A stretch of DNA of 64,000 nt from an uncultured SAR116 cluster alpha proteobacterium (GCA_902539295.1 CACBIM010000005.1:54695-118694), one strand, 5' to 3'; shown: positions 1-10,954, numbered from the stretch's first letter. Notes: generated by a model from the letters alone, not told the origin. Translations and numbers: made by a program.

Positions 1-438
1 AATTTGAAATAACTTCTTTATTAGAAAGGCCAATTTTTTTTACATAAATATTGTTACTTAATTTCGAATTTATCTCAAGTAACTTAAATGTTTTTGGGTT
101 GGGTTCAAAACTATAAACCTTTTTAAAGAATTTTGAGAAAAAGACGCTATGGTTTCCTATATTTGCGCCAACATCAATTGCAACACCATTGAAAATATCA
201 TTATGTATTTCTTCTAGCCAGTTAGTTAATGTTAATAAATAATCTTTTTCGTAAATGCCATCTAAATTAATATCATGACTTATATGATCAGAAGAAAAAA
301 CTGCCATTTGTTGAAATGAAGATAAATTTTTAATGCTTAAGTAATTTAAAAAATGTCTTATTGGAAATTTAAATATCTGAAACAAAGACTCAATTCTGGA
401 TATTTCAAATCTAAAATTTTTTGAAAATTCATTTTTCA
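1..438 (-). CDS. FkbM family methyltransferase, N-terminal part (runs off the window edge)
   Basis: Read from the minus strand: ATG at 438, open to the left edge; translation includes GVAIDVGANIGNHSVFFSKFFKKVYSFEPNPKTFKLLEIN, a class I SAM-binding/FkbM pattern. Absent from the ORF track because it is truncated. Confidence 0.8.
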
Positions 439-541
439 TAAATAGATGTTTATAATAAAATTGAATAAAAGTAAAAAAACAAGTTTAATAGGATAGATAG
501 TATTTAAACTTAATATATTATTTTCCAAGGAATAATAAATT

Positions 542-1495
542 TTGCTCACCAGACCTATAGTAGCATTGATAACGCCTACATTTAACAATGGTCATTTATT
601 AAATAGGCTATACAAGTCAATTAAAAGTCAAACATACAAAAAATTTTGTTGGGTAGTCATAGATGATGGATCTACAGATAGTACAAAAAGTATTGTTAAA
701 GAATTTAAGGGTTTAGAAATTATATATTTTAGACAAAAAAATTCAGGTCCAAACTCGGCTCGAAATAGAGCTGTGAAGTTAATGCCAACAACATGTAAAT
801 ATATAATTGATATTGATAGTGATGATACATTTTACCATGCCAAAACATTAGAATTTATGGTTAAAGACGTAGAGAGTTCAAAAAAAAATATTGGCATGAT
901 TGGATACTCATCTGTAGATGGGATTTCAGGCAAAAGAAGCTCTTTTACACAAAAACCAGAAATTGTTATTGACTTTAAAGAAAGTTTAAAAGGTAAAAAA
1001 ATTAAAGGTGAATTTATATTTATTCAAAAAAGAGAAGTTCTTAAGATATCTAAATGGCCAGAAAAAATTTGGGGTTATGAAGGAATAAGACACTGGGAGA
1101 TAAATAAATATTATGATTTTTTATATAAGGAGAAACTTGGTAGGGTTTACTACAGAGATAGAAAAGAAAACTTAACTTCACCAGAAGGTACTATACTAAG
1201 ATCAAATAATATGGTTGATGGAATAGATTACTTACTCAAAAAACATGGTGATAATTTGAAAATTTTTGCTAGAGATCAATATATATATTTTAATTTCACC
1301 AAAAGTATTTATTTACTTCTGTCTAATAAAAAATTTGAGTTTTTAAAAAATACAATATTTTTATTTAAATTGAGAAAAAGTTTCAAAATGCATATTCTTT
1401 GCCTTTTTTTATTTTTATGTATTATACCTCCTAACTTGTTTATTAAGAAAATGTATATTTTAATTAAAAGGATTAATTATAATTATAAGAAATAA
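542..1495 (+). CDS. Glycosyltransferase family 2
   Basis: N-terminal PIVALITPTFNNGHLLNRLYKSIKSQTYKKFCWVVIDDGSTD and DIDSDDTF motifs of GT2; TTG start. Confidence 0.88.
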   Translation: MLTRPIVALITPTFNNGHLLNRLYKSIKSQTYKKFCWVVIDDGSTDSTKSIVKEFKGLEIIYFRQKNSGPNSARNRAVKLMPTTCKYIIDIDSDDTFYHAKTLEFMVKDVESSKKNIGMIGYSSVDGISGKRSSFTQKPEIVIDFKESLKGKKIKGEFIFIQKREVLKISKWPEKIWGYEGIRHWEINKYYDFLYKEKLGRVYYRDRKENLTSPEGTILRSNNMVDGIDYLLKKHGDNLKIFARDQYIYFNFTKSIYLLLSNKKFEFLKNTIFLFKLRKSFKMHILCLFLFLCIIPPNLFIKKMYILIKRINYNYKK

Positions 1496-1625
1496 TTAGA
1501 TAAATAAAAAATATAAGTTTTTAAAAATTAAAATTCACAAAAATGATAGTCAATTAATTATACAAAATTAAAACATTATTTAATGACAACTAAATTATTT
1601 TATAATTTGAGAGTAGGAAAGTATA

Positions 1626-2378
1626 GTGACCAAACTAGTTTACATTGATGTTGGAACACATTTTGGGCAAGAATTTAATTCAATGTTTGGAAGTCAGTGG
1701 TACTTTTTTTGGAAAATAATTCGCCGTATTATTGGGTTTTATTTGCTAAATAAAGGAGAAAAAATATCTATAAAAAACTTTGCAGATATGGTTCAGCAAC
1801 GTCGAATGATTAAAAAAAACAAAGAAAATTTTTTGATATATTTTATAGAGGCTAATCCAAAGATCATTAATTACAGTCATGTTTATAAAAAAGCACAAGG
1901 GGTTTTTAATTGCTCTCTCACTGGAGAAGACAATTTGAATATAATTAATCTTTTCTTAGCAAACTTCGATAGTGAAGGCTCAATTAGCCAAGGGAGTTCT
2001 ATTTTTTCTGATAAGGTTAATGTGAGCAAAGAAAATTATGTACCCACAATCGGCATTCCATCGAGAACTTTTTTTGAATTACTCAAAATCTATCTTGATG
2101 GTACTTTAGACAAATATGCAGTAATTTTAAGATTAAATTGCGAAGGTGTCGAAGATGATGTTATTTATGCAGCACACCAATCTTTTCGAAATAAACTAGT
2201 ACTTACCATGGGTTCAATTGAGGATGTAAAAGAATGTAAAGGTAATGTAGCATATCTAAATTTAGAAAAGTATCTAGATGAAAACTCACTTTCATTTGTT
2301 AGATTTTCATCATCGGTAAATACATGGATTGAAGCTCACTCATCTATTAATGTTGTCTATAAAAACATTTTTAGTTGA
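1626..2378 (+). CDS. FkbM-like / SAM-dependent methyltransferase-like protein
   Basis: YIDVGTHFGQEF start, FIEANPKI, and RLNCEGVEDDVI resemble FkbM motifs; GTG start. Confidence 0.55.
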   Translation: MTKLVYIDVGTHFGQEFNSMFGSQWYFFWKIIRRIIGFYLLNKGEKISIKNFADMVQQRRMIKKNKENFLIYFIEANPKIINYSHVYKKAQGVFNCSLTGEDNLNIINLFLANFDSEGSISQGSSIFSDKVNVSKENYVPTIGIPSRTFFELLKIYLDGTLDKYAVILRLNCEGVEDDVIYAAHQSFRNKLVLTMGSIEDVKECKGNVAYLNLEKYLDENSLSFVRFSSSVNTWIEAHSSINVVYKNIFS

Positions 2379-2629
2379 TATTATTTCAAAATTTAAATGA
2401 CATAACCACTTAACTACTTTTGTAAAAAAACATGTACTTAAATAAGTGAAATTTTATATTATTTTTAATAAAATAGTTATATTTTATAAAATAGGGTCAA
2501 AATATTATGCTATAGACTTTCTAAAGCAATTATTATTAAAATATATATTTTACTAAATTCTTTTTCAAATATAAATAATATAAGACTTTTGTATTTATTT
2601 TAATATCAATATTAAAAAATTAATTCCAT

Positions 2630-3718
2630 ATGCCTAAATTTAGAACATTAATTTTGTTTTCATCAAGTGAAATAGGTGGAGCTGAAAAAAGCCTATCAAG
2701 ACTAGCAAATAAAGGTGAAAAAAATGAGTTTATTTTAGGTTCTTTATCAGGAGATGGCATTCTTTTACAATCTAAAATGAATACTAATCTTGAAGTTAAT
2801 AAATTTGGTTTTAAAAAAATATCTTTTTTCAATCTAGCTTTAAGTTGTATCAAAGCATTAATTTTTTCAAAAAAAAATAATATAGATTTTTTATATATTT
2901 GTGGTTTTAAAGCATGCACTATCATTAGAATTATTTCAATCTTTATAAAAACACCAAAGATTATTCATGCAATCAGATGGAACCCAAAGAGCACAAATAA
3001 AGATGACACAATATTTAGAAAGTTAGAAAAAATCTTTATATTTAAAACTTCTGGTTGGATATGTAACTCAAGGTCAGCAAAAGATACACTAGTTTCATAC
3101 TGTGGAATACCACAAGAAAAGATTATAACTATCTATAATGGCATAGATATCAGTGAAAAAATAATTAATAATAATATTAATGTCAAAAAAGTCGTTCTTA
3201 CCTTATCAAATTTTGCCCCAAGAAAGGGGATTATAGAATACTTAAGCATCATAGAAAAAGTTATTACTTTAAACAAAAAAGTAACTTTTATTCTAGCTGG
3301 TCGAGACGATATGAACGGAATTGTTCATAAAAAAATTAAAGAAAAAAAATTAGATAAATTTATTAAGACACCTGGTTTTGTTTATGATGCCAATGAAGTG
3401 TTAAAAAAAGCTGATTTAGTTGTTTTGCCATCATTACTACCTGAGGGTTGCCCAACAAGCATATTAGAAGCAATGTCGTTTGGCAAACCAGTTATTGGAT
3501 ACGATATTAATGGATTAAATGAACTTGTAATTAATAATAAAACAGGCTTCCTAATTCCTTTAAATGACCAAGCATCCATGACCTCATGTATAATAGAATT
3601 ATTGTCTAGTTCAGAATTAATAGAAAAATTTGGAATTAATGGCTATAATACAGTTAAAAATAACTTTTCTTTGAATGAAATGTTAAGAAAACATAGAAAT
3701 TATTTAGCAAATCTTTAA
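2630..3718 (+). CDS. Glycosyltransferase family 4/1
   Basis: GGAEKSLSRLA near N-terminus; LPSLLPEGCPTSILEAMSFGKPVIGYDINGLNELV E-x7-E donor-binding motif. Confidence 0.9.
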   Translation: MPKFRTLILFSSSEIGGAEKSLSRLANKGEKNEFILGSLSGDGILLQSKMNTNLEVNKFGFKKISFFNLALSCIKALIFSKKNNIDFLYICGFKACTIIRIISIFIKTPKIIHAIRWNPKSTNKDDTIFRKLEKIFIFKTSGWICNSRSAKDTLVSYCGIPQEKIITIYNGIDISEKIINNNINVKKVVLTLSNFAPRKGIIEYLSIIEKVITLNKKVTFILAGRDDMNGIVHKKIKEKKLDKFIKTPGFVYDANEVLKKADLVVLPSLLPEGCPTSILEAMSFGKPVIGYDINGLNELVINNKTGFLIPLNDQASMTSCIIELLSSSELIEKFGINGYNTVKNNFSLNEMLRKHRNYLANL

Positions 3719-3745
3719 TATTTTCAAAATTAGAATAGGAAAATT

Positions 3746-5674
3746 ATGTGTGGAATTGCTGGTTTGATTGGATGGACAGGTACAGAAAATCAAATATCAG
3801 ACATAATAAAAAAATTTCAATCATCCCTTCATCACCGAGGGCCTGATAATAAAGGGTATTGGGTCTCAAAAAAAGAAATGATAAGCTTAGTTCACACTAG
3901 ATTATCTATTTTGGATCTTTCAAAAAGTGGTAATCAGCCTATGCATTCATCTTGTGATAGATATACTATTTCATTCAATGGAGAAATTTATAATCATTTA
4001 GAAATAAGAACTATTTTGAATAGTTATAAAAAAAACATTTTCTGGAAAAGCACCTCAGACACTGAAACACTTTTAGAATCTTTTTCAATTCTTGGTATAG
4101 ATGAAACGCTCAAAATTATAAGGGGAATGTTTGCAATAGCAGTATATGATAAAAAAAATAAAGAAATTAATTTAATTCGTGATCGATATGGTGAAAAACC
4201 TCTTTATTTACTTAAGCTAAAAAATCAAATATTTGCATTTTCTTCAGATATAATTGCATTCTCTGATATTAAAGAATTTTCATTATCTTTAGATTTACAA
4301 GGATTAGCATGTTTTTTTCAACGCGGCTATATAGCTGCTCCATTAAGTATTTGGAAAAATGTAAAAAAAATAATGCCTGGAACAAAAACAACGATTTCTT
4401 TAGGCAAAGATAGAAAATACTATTTATCAAAGGAAGAAAAATATTGGTCAATAAAGGATAATGCTATATATGGACAAAAAAATTTATATCAGGGAACTTA
4501 TGAAGAAGGTAAAAAAGATTTAGAAAATTTATTTTTTGAAATTTTAAAAGGTCAGAGTTTATCAGATGTTCCCTTAGGGATTTTTTTGTCTGGTGGAATT
4601 GACTCATCATTGATTGCCGCCCTATTAAAAAAAATTTCACCTTCAAACATTAGAACTTTCTCAATTGGTTTTGAAAATGAAATGTATGATGAAAGCAAAT
4701 ATGCTGAGGCAGTGGCTAATCATTTAAAAACCGAACATATTACACTTCATGCAAAATCAGCAGACGCTCTAAGGCTTGTAGAAGAAATGCCAAAAGTTTA
4801 CAGTGAACCGTTTGCTGACTCTTCACAAATACCAACTACACTATTATCAATTCTAGCAAAAAAATATGTTACTGTTGCTTTATGTGGTGATGGGGGAGAT
4901 GAATTATTTTCTGGTTACACTAGATATATTTTTGCGAATAACTCATTCAAATATTTTACTATGGGACCTAATTTAGTCAGACATACTTTATCAAGAATAA
5001 TTAAAATGTTTCCTCCAGAAGTACTAAATAGTTTTGGGAAATATTTAAAGGTAAATAGATTAGGTGATAAATCTTATAAAGCTTCAGAAATAATTGTATC
5101 TCAAAACCTAGAAGATTATTATGATAAACTTATATCTTATTGGCCCAATGAAACAATAGTTTCCACAAAAAATACAATTAAATATGAGTTTTCTAAAGAA
5201 TTAGGAAATATTGAAAATATGATGCTGGCTGATCAATTAAGCTACTTACCTAATGATATTTTGGTTAAAGGCGATAGAGCAGCAATGTCCCAAAGTTTAG
5301 AAACCAGATCACCATTTTTAGACCATCATTTATCTGATTTTGCTTGGTCAACTCCTTTAGAATGGAGAATTAAGAATAACAAAGGCAAACAAATTCTTCG
5401 AGATATATTATATAAACACGTTCCAAAAAAATTAATTGACAGGCCAAAACAAGGATTTGGTTTACCTGTTAATGAATGGATCAGAGGCCCGCTGAAGGAT
5501 TGGGCTATTAACCTTGTTGATAAAAAAAATTTACCAAAAGATGGATTTATTAATGGAGAATTAGCTAGGAAAATACTTAATGAACATTTAAGTCATAAAA
5601 GAAATTGGGATTATAGATTGTGGCCAATATTAATGTGGCAACAATGGAATATTGAGAGAGGAAATATAAAATGA
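3746..5674 (+). CDS. asnB: Asparagine synthase (glutamine-hydrolysing)
   Basis: MCGIAGLIG N-terminal nucleophile Cys2, HHRGPDNKGYW, LSGGIDSSLIAALL PP-loop. Confidence 0.96.
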   Translation: MCGIAGLIGWTGTENQISDIIKKFQSSLHHRGPDNKGYWVSKKEMISLVHTRLSILDLSKSGNQPMHSSCDRYTISFNGEIYNHLEIRTILNSYKKNIFWKSTSDTETLLESFSILGIDETLKIIRGMFAIAVYDKKNKEINLIRDRYGEKPLYLLKLKNQIFAFSSDIIAFSDIKEFSLSLDLQGLACFFQRGYIAAPLSIWKNVKKIMPGTKTTISLGKDRKYYLSKEEKYWSIKDNAIYGQKNLYQGTYEEGKKDLENLFFEILKGQSLSDVPLGIFLSGGIDSSLIAALLKKISPSNIRTFSIGFENEMYDESKYAEAVANHLKTEHITLHAKSADALRLVEEMPKVYSEPFADSSQIPTTLLSILAKKYVTVALCGDGGDELFSGYTRYIFANNSFKYFTMGPNLVRHTLSRIIKMFPPEVLNSFGKYLKVNRLGDKSYKASEIIVSQNLEDYYDKLISYWPNETIVSTKNTIKYEFSKELGNIENMMLADQLSYLPNDILVKGDRAAMSQSLETRSPFLDHHLSDFAWSTPLEWRIKNNKGKQILRDILYKHVPKKLIDRPKQGFGLPVNEWIRGPLKDWAINLVDKKNLPKDGFINGELARKILNEHLSHKRNWDYRLWPILMWQQWNIERGNIK

Positions 5675-6939
5675 ATAAGATTATTATTTCGATTTCAGGT
5701 CTAGGCTATGTAGGACTTCCTGTTGCTGTAGCATTTAGTAAAAATAATTATAAAACTATTGGATATGACATTAATAAAAAAAGAGTTAATGAACTCTTGA
5801 AAAATGAAGATATTACAGGTGAAGTTTCGAAAAAAGATCTTGAAAAGTCAGATATCACTTTTACATCAAATTATGAAGATTTAAGTAAAGCAAACTTCCA
5901 TATTATCACAGTCCCTACTCCAATAGATAAATTTAATAAGCCTGATCTTTCATTGATTGAATGCGCTTGCGCTCAGATTGGAAAAATATTAAAGAAAAAT
6001 GATATAGTTATAATTGAAAGCACTGTTTATCCAGGAGTTACAGAAGAAATTGCTGTACCAATGATTGAACAAAATAGTAATCTTAAGTTTAATATTGATT
6101 TTTTTATGGGTTATAGTCCTGAAAGAATAAATCCTGCTGATAAAAATTATAAATTTGAGAATATCAAAAAAGTTGTATCTGCCAGCAATAACAAAACTTT
6201 ACAAATATTAGAGGAAGTTTATGGGTCTGTTGTGAAAGCTGGTATTTATAAAGCTTCAAGCATTAAAGTAGCTGAAGCAGCAAAGGTAATTGAAAATACA
6301 CAAAGAGACTTAAATATAGCTTTTATGAATGAGCTTGTTAAAATATTTGATGCCCTCAATATTAGCACAAATGAAGTTCTTGAAGCAGCCTCTACCAAGT
6401 GGAATTTTCTTCCATTTAAGCCGGGATTTGTTGGAGGCCACTGTATTGGTGTAGATCCTTATTATCTAATACACAAATCTCAACAAGCAGGAATAATACC
6501 CGATTTATTAATGTCAGTAAGAAAAATTAACGATGGAATGAGTATTTATTTTTCTCAAAGGATACTTAAATTGCTAAATGAGAAAAATATTAATTTCAAT
6601 CATTCAAAAATTCTACTGTTAGGATTATCATTTAAAGAAAATTGTCCTGATATTAGAAACTCAAAAATCATTGATCTTATAAATGAACTAAAAAGTTTTA
6701 ATGTTTTATTAGATGTTTTTGATCCAATAGTAAATTCTGGCGAAGTAAAAAAAGAATTTGGTTTGAATGTTTTAACACAACCCAAGAGAGGCAAGTATGA
6801 TTTGGTAATAATAGCAGTCTCGCATCAATTCTTTAAAGAATTGGGGATAGAAAAAATTAGATCATGGTGTAAAAAAGATGGATCCATTATGGATTTAAAA
6901 AGCACATTCCATCAAAATTTAGTAGATTATACAGTTTAA
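5671..6939 (+). CDS. Nucleotide-sugar dehydrogenase (WecC/TviB-like)
   Basis: SGLGYVGLPVAVAFSKNNYKTIGYDIN Rossmann motif; FKPGFVGGHCIGVDPYYL catalytic Cys motif; overlaps asnB stop by ATGA. Confidence 0.92.
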   Translation: MNKIIISISGLGYVGLPVAVAFSKNNYKTIGYDINKKRVNELLKNEDITGEVSKKDLEKSDITFTSNYEDLSKANFHIITVPTPIDKFNKPDLSLIECACAQIGKILKKNDIVIIESTVYPGVTEEIAVPMIEQNSNLKFNIDFFMGYSPERINPADKNYKFENIKKVVSASNNKTLQILEEVYGSVVKAGIYKASSIKVAEAAKVIENTQRDLNIAFMNELVKIFDALNISTNEVLEAASTKWNFLPFKPGFVGGHCIGVDPYYLIHKSQQAGIIPDLLMSVRKINDGMSIYFSQRILKLLNEKNINFNHSKILLLGLSFKENCPDIRNSKIIDLINELKSFNVLLDVFDPIVNSGEVKKEFGLNVLTQPKRGKYDLVIIAVSHQFFKELGIEKIRSWCKKDGSIMDLKSTFHQNLVDYTV

Positions 6940-6954
6940 AGTATTTGGTAAAAT

Positions 6955-8094
6955 ATGTCTAATTTGAGAGTAGCATACGTAATTAATGATGCAGCTTTTT
7001 TTGTTAGCCACAGATTACCTTTAGCCCTTTCTACAATTCAAAAAGGTGGAAAAGTTATTGTCATTACAGGGCAAAATATAAATAAAATTCTAGAAGATGA
7101 GGCTATTGATACCCTAAGAAAGAATAAAATCGAATATAAATGTTGTATGTTTAGTCAAGGATTTATTAATCCAATTTTTGAAATAGTAGGTCTTTTTCAA
7201 TTAATCTATTTTTTATGGGTTTTTAGACCAACAACAGTTCATTCGGTTACATCAAAAGGTAATTTTATGGCAGCTATAGCTCTAAATTTTATAAAAAAAA
7301 CTAAAATCATAATTTCAATTTCTGGTTTGGGAACAATATTTACTGGTCATACCACTTTAAAAAAATCAATTTTTTTATTTATATATAAATCAATATTAAA
7401 AATTTTATACTTCAGACTGAATTATACTATAATTTTTCAAAATCAAGATGATTTTAAAAAACTTGAAACAATACTAAACCTTAATTCAAACAATGTAGTA
7501 TTTGTTCCTGGCTCTGGTGTAAATACGACATATATGTCACCACTGAAAAATAAAACTGAAGAAATGAATATTTTACTTCCTGCAAGAATACTATTTGAAA
7601 AAGGAATTTATGAATTTTTTGAAGCTGCAAAGATTGTTAAAAACAAGAACTTAAAAGCTAATTTTTACATTGTTGGAGACAATAATAGTCTAAACCCATC
7701 ATGTATAAAAAAAGAAGAAATAAACTCTTGGGTTAAACAGGGTTTCATTCATTACCTTGATTATCAAAAAGACATAAAAAGTTTATATGATAAAACTAGA
7801 ATTGTATGTTTGCCCTCTTGGAGGGAGGGTTTTCCTAAAGTTTTAATGGAAGCTGCATCTTGTGGAATTCCCACAGTAACAACTGATGTCCCAGGGTGTA
7901 GAGATGCGATAATTGATAAAAAAACAGGTTTCCTGGTTCCATTAAAAAACCCAAAGGCCATTGCTGATAAAATTGAAATTTTAATCAAAAACAAAGAACT
8001 CCAAAAACGAATGGGTAAGGCTGGTAGATTACTAGCGATAAGAAAATTTGACTTGAAAACTATTATTCCTCAAATAGTAAATCTTTATGTATAG
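6955..8094 (+). CDS. Glycosyltransferase family 4
   Basis: LPSWREGFPKVLMEAASCGIPTVTTDVPGCRDAI motif. Confidence 0.9.
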   Translation: MSNLRVAYVINDAAFFVSHRLPLALSTIQKGGKVIVITGQNINKILEDEAIDTLRKNKIEYKCCMFSQGFINPIFEIVGLFQLIYFLWVFRPTTVHSVTSKGNFMAAIALNFIKKTKIIISISGLGTIFTGHTTLKKSIFLFIYKSILKILYFRLNYTIIFQNQDDFKKLETILNLNSNNVVFVPGSGVNTTYMSPLKNKTEEMNILLPARILFEKGIYEFFEAAKIVKNKNLKANFYIVGDNNSLNPSCIKKEEINSWVKQGFIHYLDYQKDIKSLYDKTRIVCLPSWREGFPKVLMEAASCGIPTVTTDVPGCRDAIIDKKTGFLVPLKNPKAIADKIEILIKNKELQKRMGKAGRLLAIRKFDLKTIIPQIVNLYV

Positions 8095-8124
8095 TAATAA
8101 TTTAATTCAGTTTATTAATTAAGA

Positions 8125-9372
8125 TTGGTATTTGAATTGATTTATTTATTTTGCAAAAATACGATTAAAGAATTCTTTTTATTTTTAAATACCAAATCAT
8201 ATTTCCAAAGAATTTTAATTTTAATTTGGACGTTATTGCCTTTTTTTATGATGATAAGTAAATCTTTAACTGACTTATTTATCGTTTTAATAGCAATATC
8301 ATTTATTTTTTCTTCTATTTTTAAATTTTCCTGGAATTGGTTAAACACAAGCTGGATAAGATTAGCAATTCTTTTTTTGCTCTTCTCATGCATATCTGCC
8401 AGTATTTCATCACTTTTTGTTGTGTCTTTTAGCAATGGCTTTGCTTGGATAAGGTTCCCATTATTTGCTGGAGCAATTTCATTTTGGTTAATTAAAGATA
8501 GAGAGGTTCTATACTTTGCTCTATTAATAAATTTTATATCAATTATATTTATTTTTCTTTTAATGGGTGTTGAAACTGTTTTCACAGATCATATTGCTTT
8601 TGAATGGCCATTTAGAAATCCTTTAAATGGACCATTTATTCATAAAATAGGAATTTTATTTTTTTGTGTTTCTTTTTTGATAGTTTTTTTAGAGTTAAAA
8701 TATAAAACACTAGCTTTATTTTTTATTTTTGTAAGTGTTATATTCTCTTTGTTATCAGGTCATCGTTCTGGTAGCTTTTCATTTATCATTATAATTTTTT
8801 TACTTTCATTTTGGCCAAGTTTTAAAATTAAAAGATCGCTATTTATAGTGTGTTTTTTCTTTATTGTTTTGCTCTTATATTTTTCATTTAATATTGAAAA
8901 ATTAGATAGATATCTTTTTGATATTTTCAATTTTTCTAATACTTCTCTATTGCAATATTTGGGTCAATGGAAAACAGGCTTAATAGTTTTCTTTGATAAC
9001 CCAATCATTGGTGTAGGTCCAACAAATGTTCAAAACTATTTGTCTGAAAACCTTATAGTGAATTATGATCCATTTAAAAATAATGAGCATCCTCATAATC
9101 ACTATATTCAAGCTTTTGCTGAAACTGGTTTGATAGGTGGAATTTTATATATTGCTATGTTTTTAAACATAACATTTACAAGTTTTAATAATACTAAAAA
9201 TGAAAAAAATATAATAGAAAATCTAATTAATAAAGCTGTTTTTATAACTTGTATTTGTATATTTTGGCCATTTGCAAATAATTACGATTTATATGGTCAG
9301 CAACAAAATGCATATTTATGGTATGTTATAAGTATAATTCTAGTATCGCATCAATTAAATAAAAAATCCTAA
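8125..9372 (+). CDS. O-antigen ligase / polymerase family membrane protein
   Basis: Multiple TM helices; ...NNEHPHNHYIQAFAETGLIGGILYI is the Wzy_C/WaaL pattern. Confidence 0.82.
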   Translation: MVFELIYLFCKNTIKEFFLFLNTKSYFQRILILIWTLLPFFMMISKSLTDLFIVLIAISFIFSSIFKFSWNWLNTSWIRLAILFLLFSCISASISSLFVVSFSNGFAWIRFPLFAGAISFWLIKDREVLYFALLINFISIIFIFLLMGVETVFTDHIAFEWPFRNPLNGPFIHKIGILFFCVSFLIVFLELKYKTLALFFIFVSVIFSLLSGHRSGSFSFIIIIFLLSFWPSFKIKRSLFIVCFFFIVLLLYFSFNIEKLDRYLFDIFNFSNTSLLQYLGQWKTGLIVFFDNPIIGVGPTNVQNYLSENLIVNYDPFKNNEHPHNHYIQAFAETGLIGGILYIAMFLNITFTSFNNTKNEKNIIENLINKAVFITCICIFWPFANNYDLYGQQQNAYLWYVISIILVSHQLNKKS

Positions 9373-9390
9373 GTTAAATATAAAATAAAC

Positions 9391-10203
9391 TCATATATAT
9401 AAACCTGCTTTATAAATTCTCTTTTTGCAATTTTCAGGAATTTTGTTATTAGGAATAAGTTTTCTTCTTAGTGAATAATTCATTACTAAAGCTAACTGAA
9501 ATAAGAACTTTTTTAATCTCAATAAAATACCTGGACGTTGAGAAAAAATTTTTGCATTTGTAGTAAATTTTGATCCTATAATTCTAATGTCTTTACATGC
9601 CCTTTTTTGTTCCAAATAATCAAAACAATCTTCAAGCTTATTAGGATAAATAGAATCAGGTAAAGCTAAATTAATTTGATTTACTAGTATTAAATTTGCA
9701 CCTCTTACATCTAGTAATTTATAACCATTTTTAGTTGCAAAATTTACAACAGCTAAAGCAGAGTGTCTAAATACAACACAATCTTTTGGGTCTTCATAAT
9801 CAACCCATACTGGAAACTGGTTATTAAACTCAATTACAACTATGTGTGTTGAAGAATGATCAATTTTTTTAAAAATTTCAAGGTCATTTGAGTCTATGTC
9901 AATTGATAAAATTCCTATTTTTTTTGGAAAATTATATTTTTTTATAATTTTATTTAATGAATTTTTTACTGAAACAAAATCATTTATGACAGTGCAATTT
10001 TGATTAGAATTTTTTTCCAATTGTTCATAAAGATTTGGATTAGGTTCAATTAATAATGATCTAAATCCTTTTTTGTTCCAAAAATAATAGGTATTTGAAT
10101 TTGTAATTCCATCATAAGCACCAAATTCAATACATGTTTTTGGTAAGCCATAATCCTCATATATTTTCTTTAAAATTCTAACTTCATCAAACTGTCCATA
10201 CAT
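9391..10203 (-). CDS. FkbM-like methyltransferase domain protein
   Basis: TCIEFGAYDGITNSNTYYFWNKKGFRSLLIEPNPNLYEQL and LSIDIDSNDLEIFK. Confidence 0.65.
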   Translation of the reverse strand: MYGQFDEVRILKKIYEDYGLPKTCIEFGAYDGITNSNTYYFWNKKGFRSLLIEPNPNLYEQLEKNSNQNCTVINDFVSVKNSLNKIIKKYNFPKKIGILSIDIDSNDLEIFKKIDHSSTHIVVIEFNNQFPVWVDYEDPKDCVVFRHSALAVVNFATKNGYKLLDVRGANLILVNQINLALPDSIYPNKLEDCFDYLEQKRACKDIRIIGSKFTTNAKIFSQRPGILLRLKKFLFQLALVMNYSLRRKLIPNNKIPENCKKRIYKAGLYI

Positions 10204-10221
10204 GAAATGCCTATCTATGAT

Positions 10222-10941
10222 TTAATATTTTATATAATTTGAAAAATAATAATCTTTTAATTTTTTTATAAAAGAATAACCTAAATTTTCCATCAAACTA
10301 TTAAATTCTTGAAATTTTTTATTGTTTGTAATTTCAACTTGTATAAAACAATTATTCTTTTTTAGAACGTTTTGTGAGCCAAAAATCACCTCTTTTTCAT
10401 GACCTTCCACGTCTATTTTCATAAAACAATTTTTTCCATTTTCAGTAAAAATTTTATCTAAAGTTTTAACTGGAATATTATAATCACCATTTTTGTTTAT
10501 TCTTTTAGCTCCTCTATTAGCTTCATTTAGAATACCAAATGGGACTTTTGCACTTTTACTTGACAAGCCAAAATCATAAACTTTTATTTTTTTTTCAAAT
10601 TTATTTAAAAAAAGATTACCATATAATTGGAATCTATTTTCATCATCAGGTTCAAAAGCAAAAATCTTTAAATAAGAAAAATTTTTTTTTAAAATTATAG
10701 AATATAATCCACCATGAGCTCCTATATCAAAAAAATATTCTGGTTTATGTACATTAATATTATTTATAAAGTAATTTATCTGTTCATCTTCAAAAAGCTT
10801 GTAAGCCATTTTTTTATCTACTGTGTTTGACCAATCTATTAACCATTTGCAGTCATAAACTTTTTCAACAGAAAAGCCATTACCTAATAAAATATTCTTT
10901 CTTTTTGCAAAACTAGATAATAATTTTTTAACTACTTTCAC
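10222..10941 (-). CDS. FkbM family methyltransferase
   Basis: FFDIGAHGGLYSIILKK, FAFEPDDEN, MKIDVEGHEKEVIFG motifs. Confidence 0.88.
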   Translation of the reverse strand: MKVVKKLLSSFAKRKNILLGNGFSVEKVYDCKWLIDWSNTVDKKMAYKLFEDEQINYFINNINVHKPEYFFDIGAHGGLYSIILKKNFSYLKIFAFEPDDENRFQLYGNLFLNKFEKKIKVYDFGLSSKSAKVPFGILNEANRGAKRINKNGDYNIPVKTLDKIFTENGKNCFMKIDVEGHEKEVIFGSQNVLKKNNCFIQVEITNNKKFQEFNSLMENLGYSFIKKLKDYYFSNYIKY

Positions 10942-10954
10942 ATTTGCACCCTAA

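Noticed and set aside
2379-2629. 250-bp AT-rich gap with repeated ATAAAATAG words, considered as a regulatory RNA or attachment site
   Set aside because: Low-complexity A/T sequence makes such words expected by chance; no stable structure or flanking repeats seen.
2620-2925. 101-aa minus ORF opposite a glycosyltransferase
   Set aside because: Antisense shadow of a well-supported GT4 gene; no recognisable motifs.
8142-8585. 147-aa minus-strand ORF opposite the O-antigen ligase gene
   Set aside because: Fully antisense to a clearly coding membrane protein gene; Lys/Ile-rich composition is what an AT-rich antisense frame gives.
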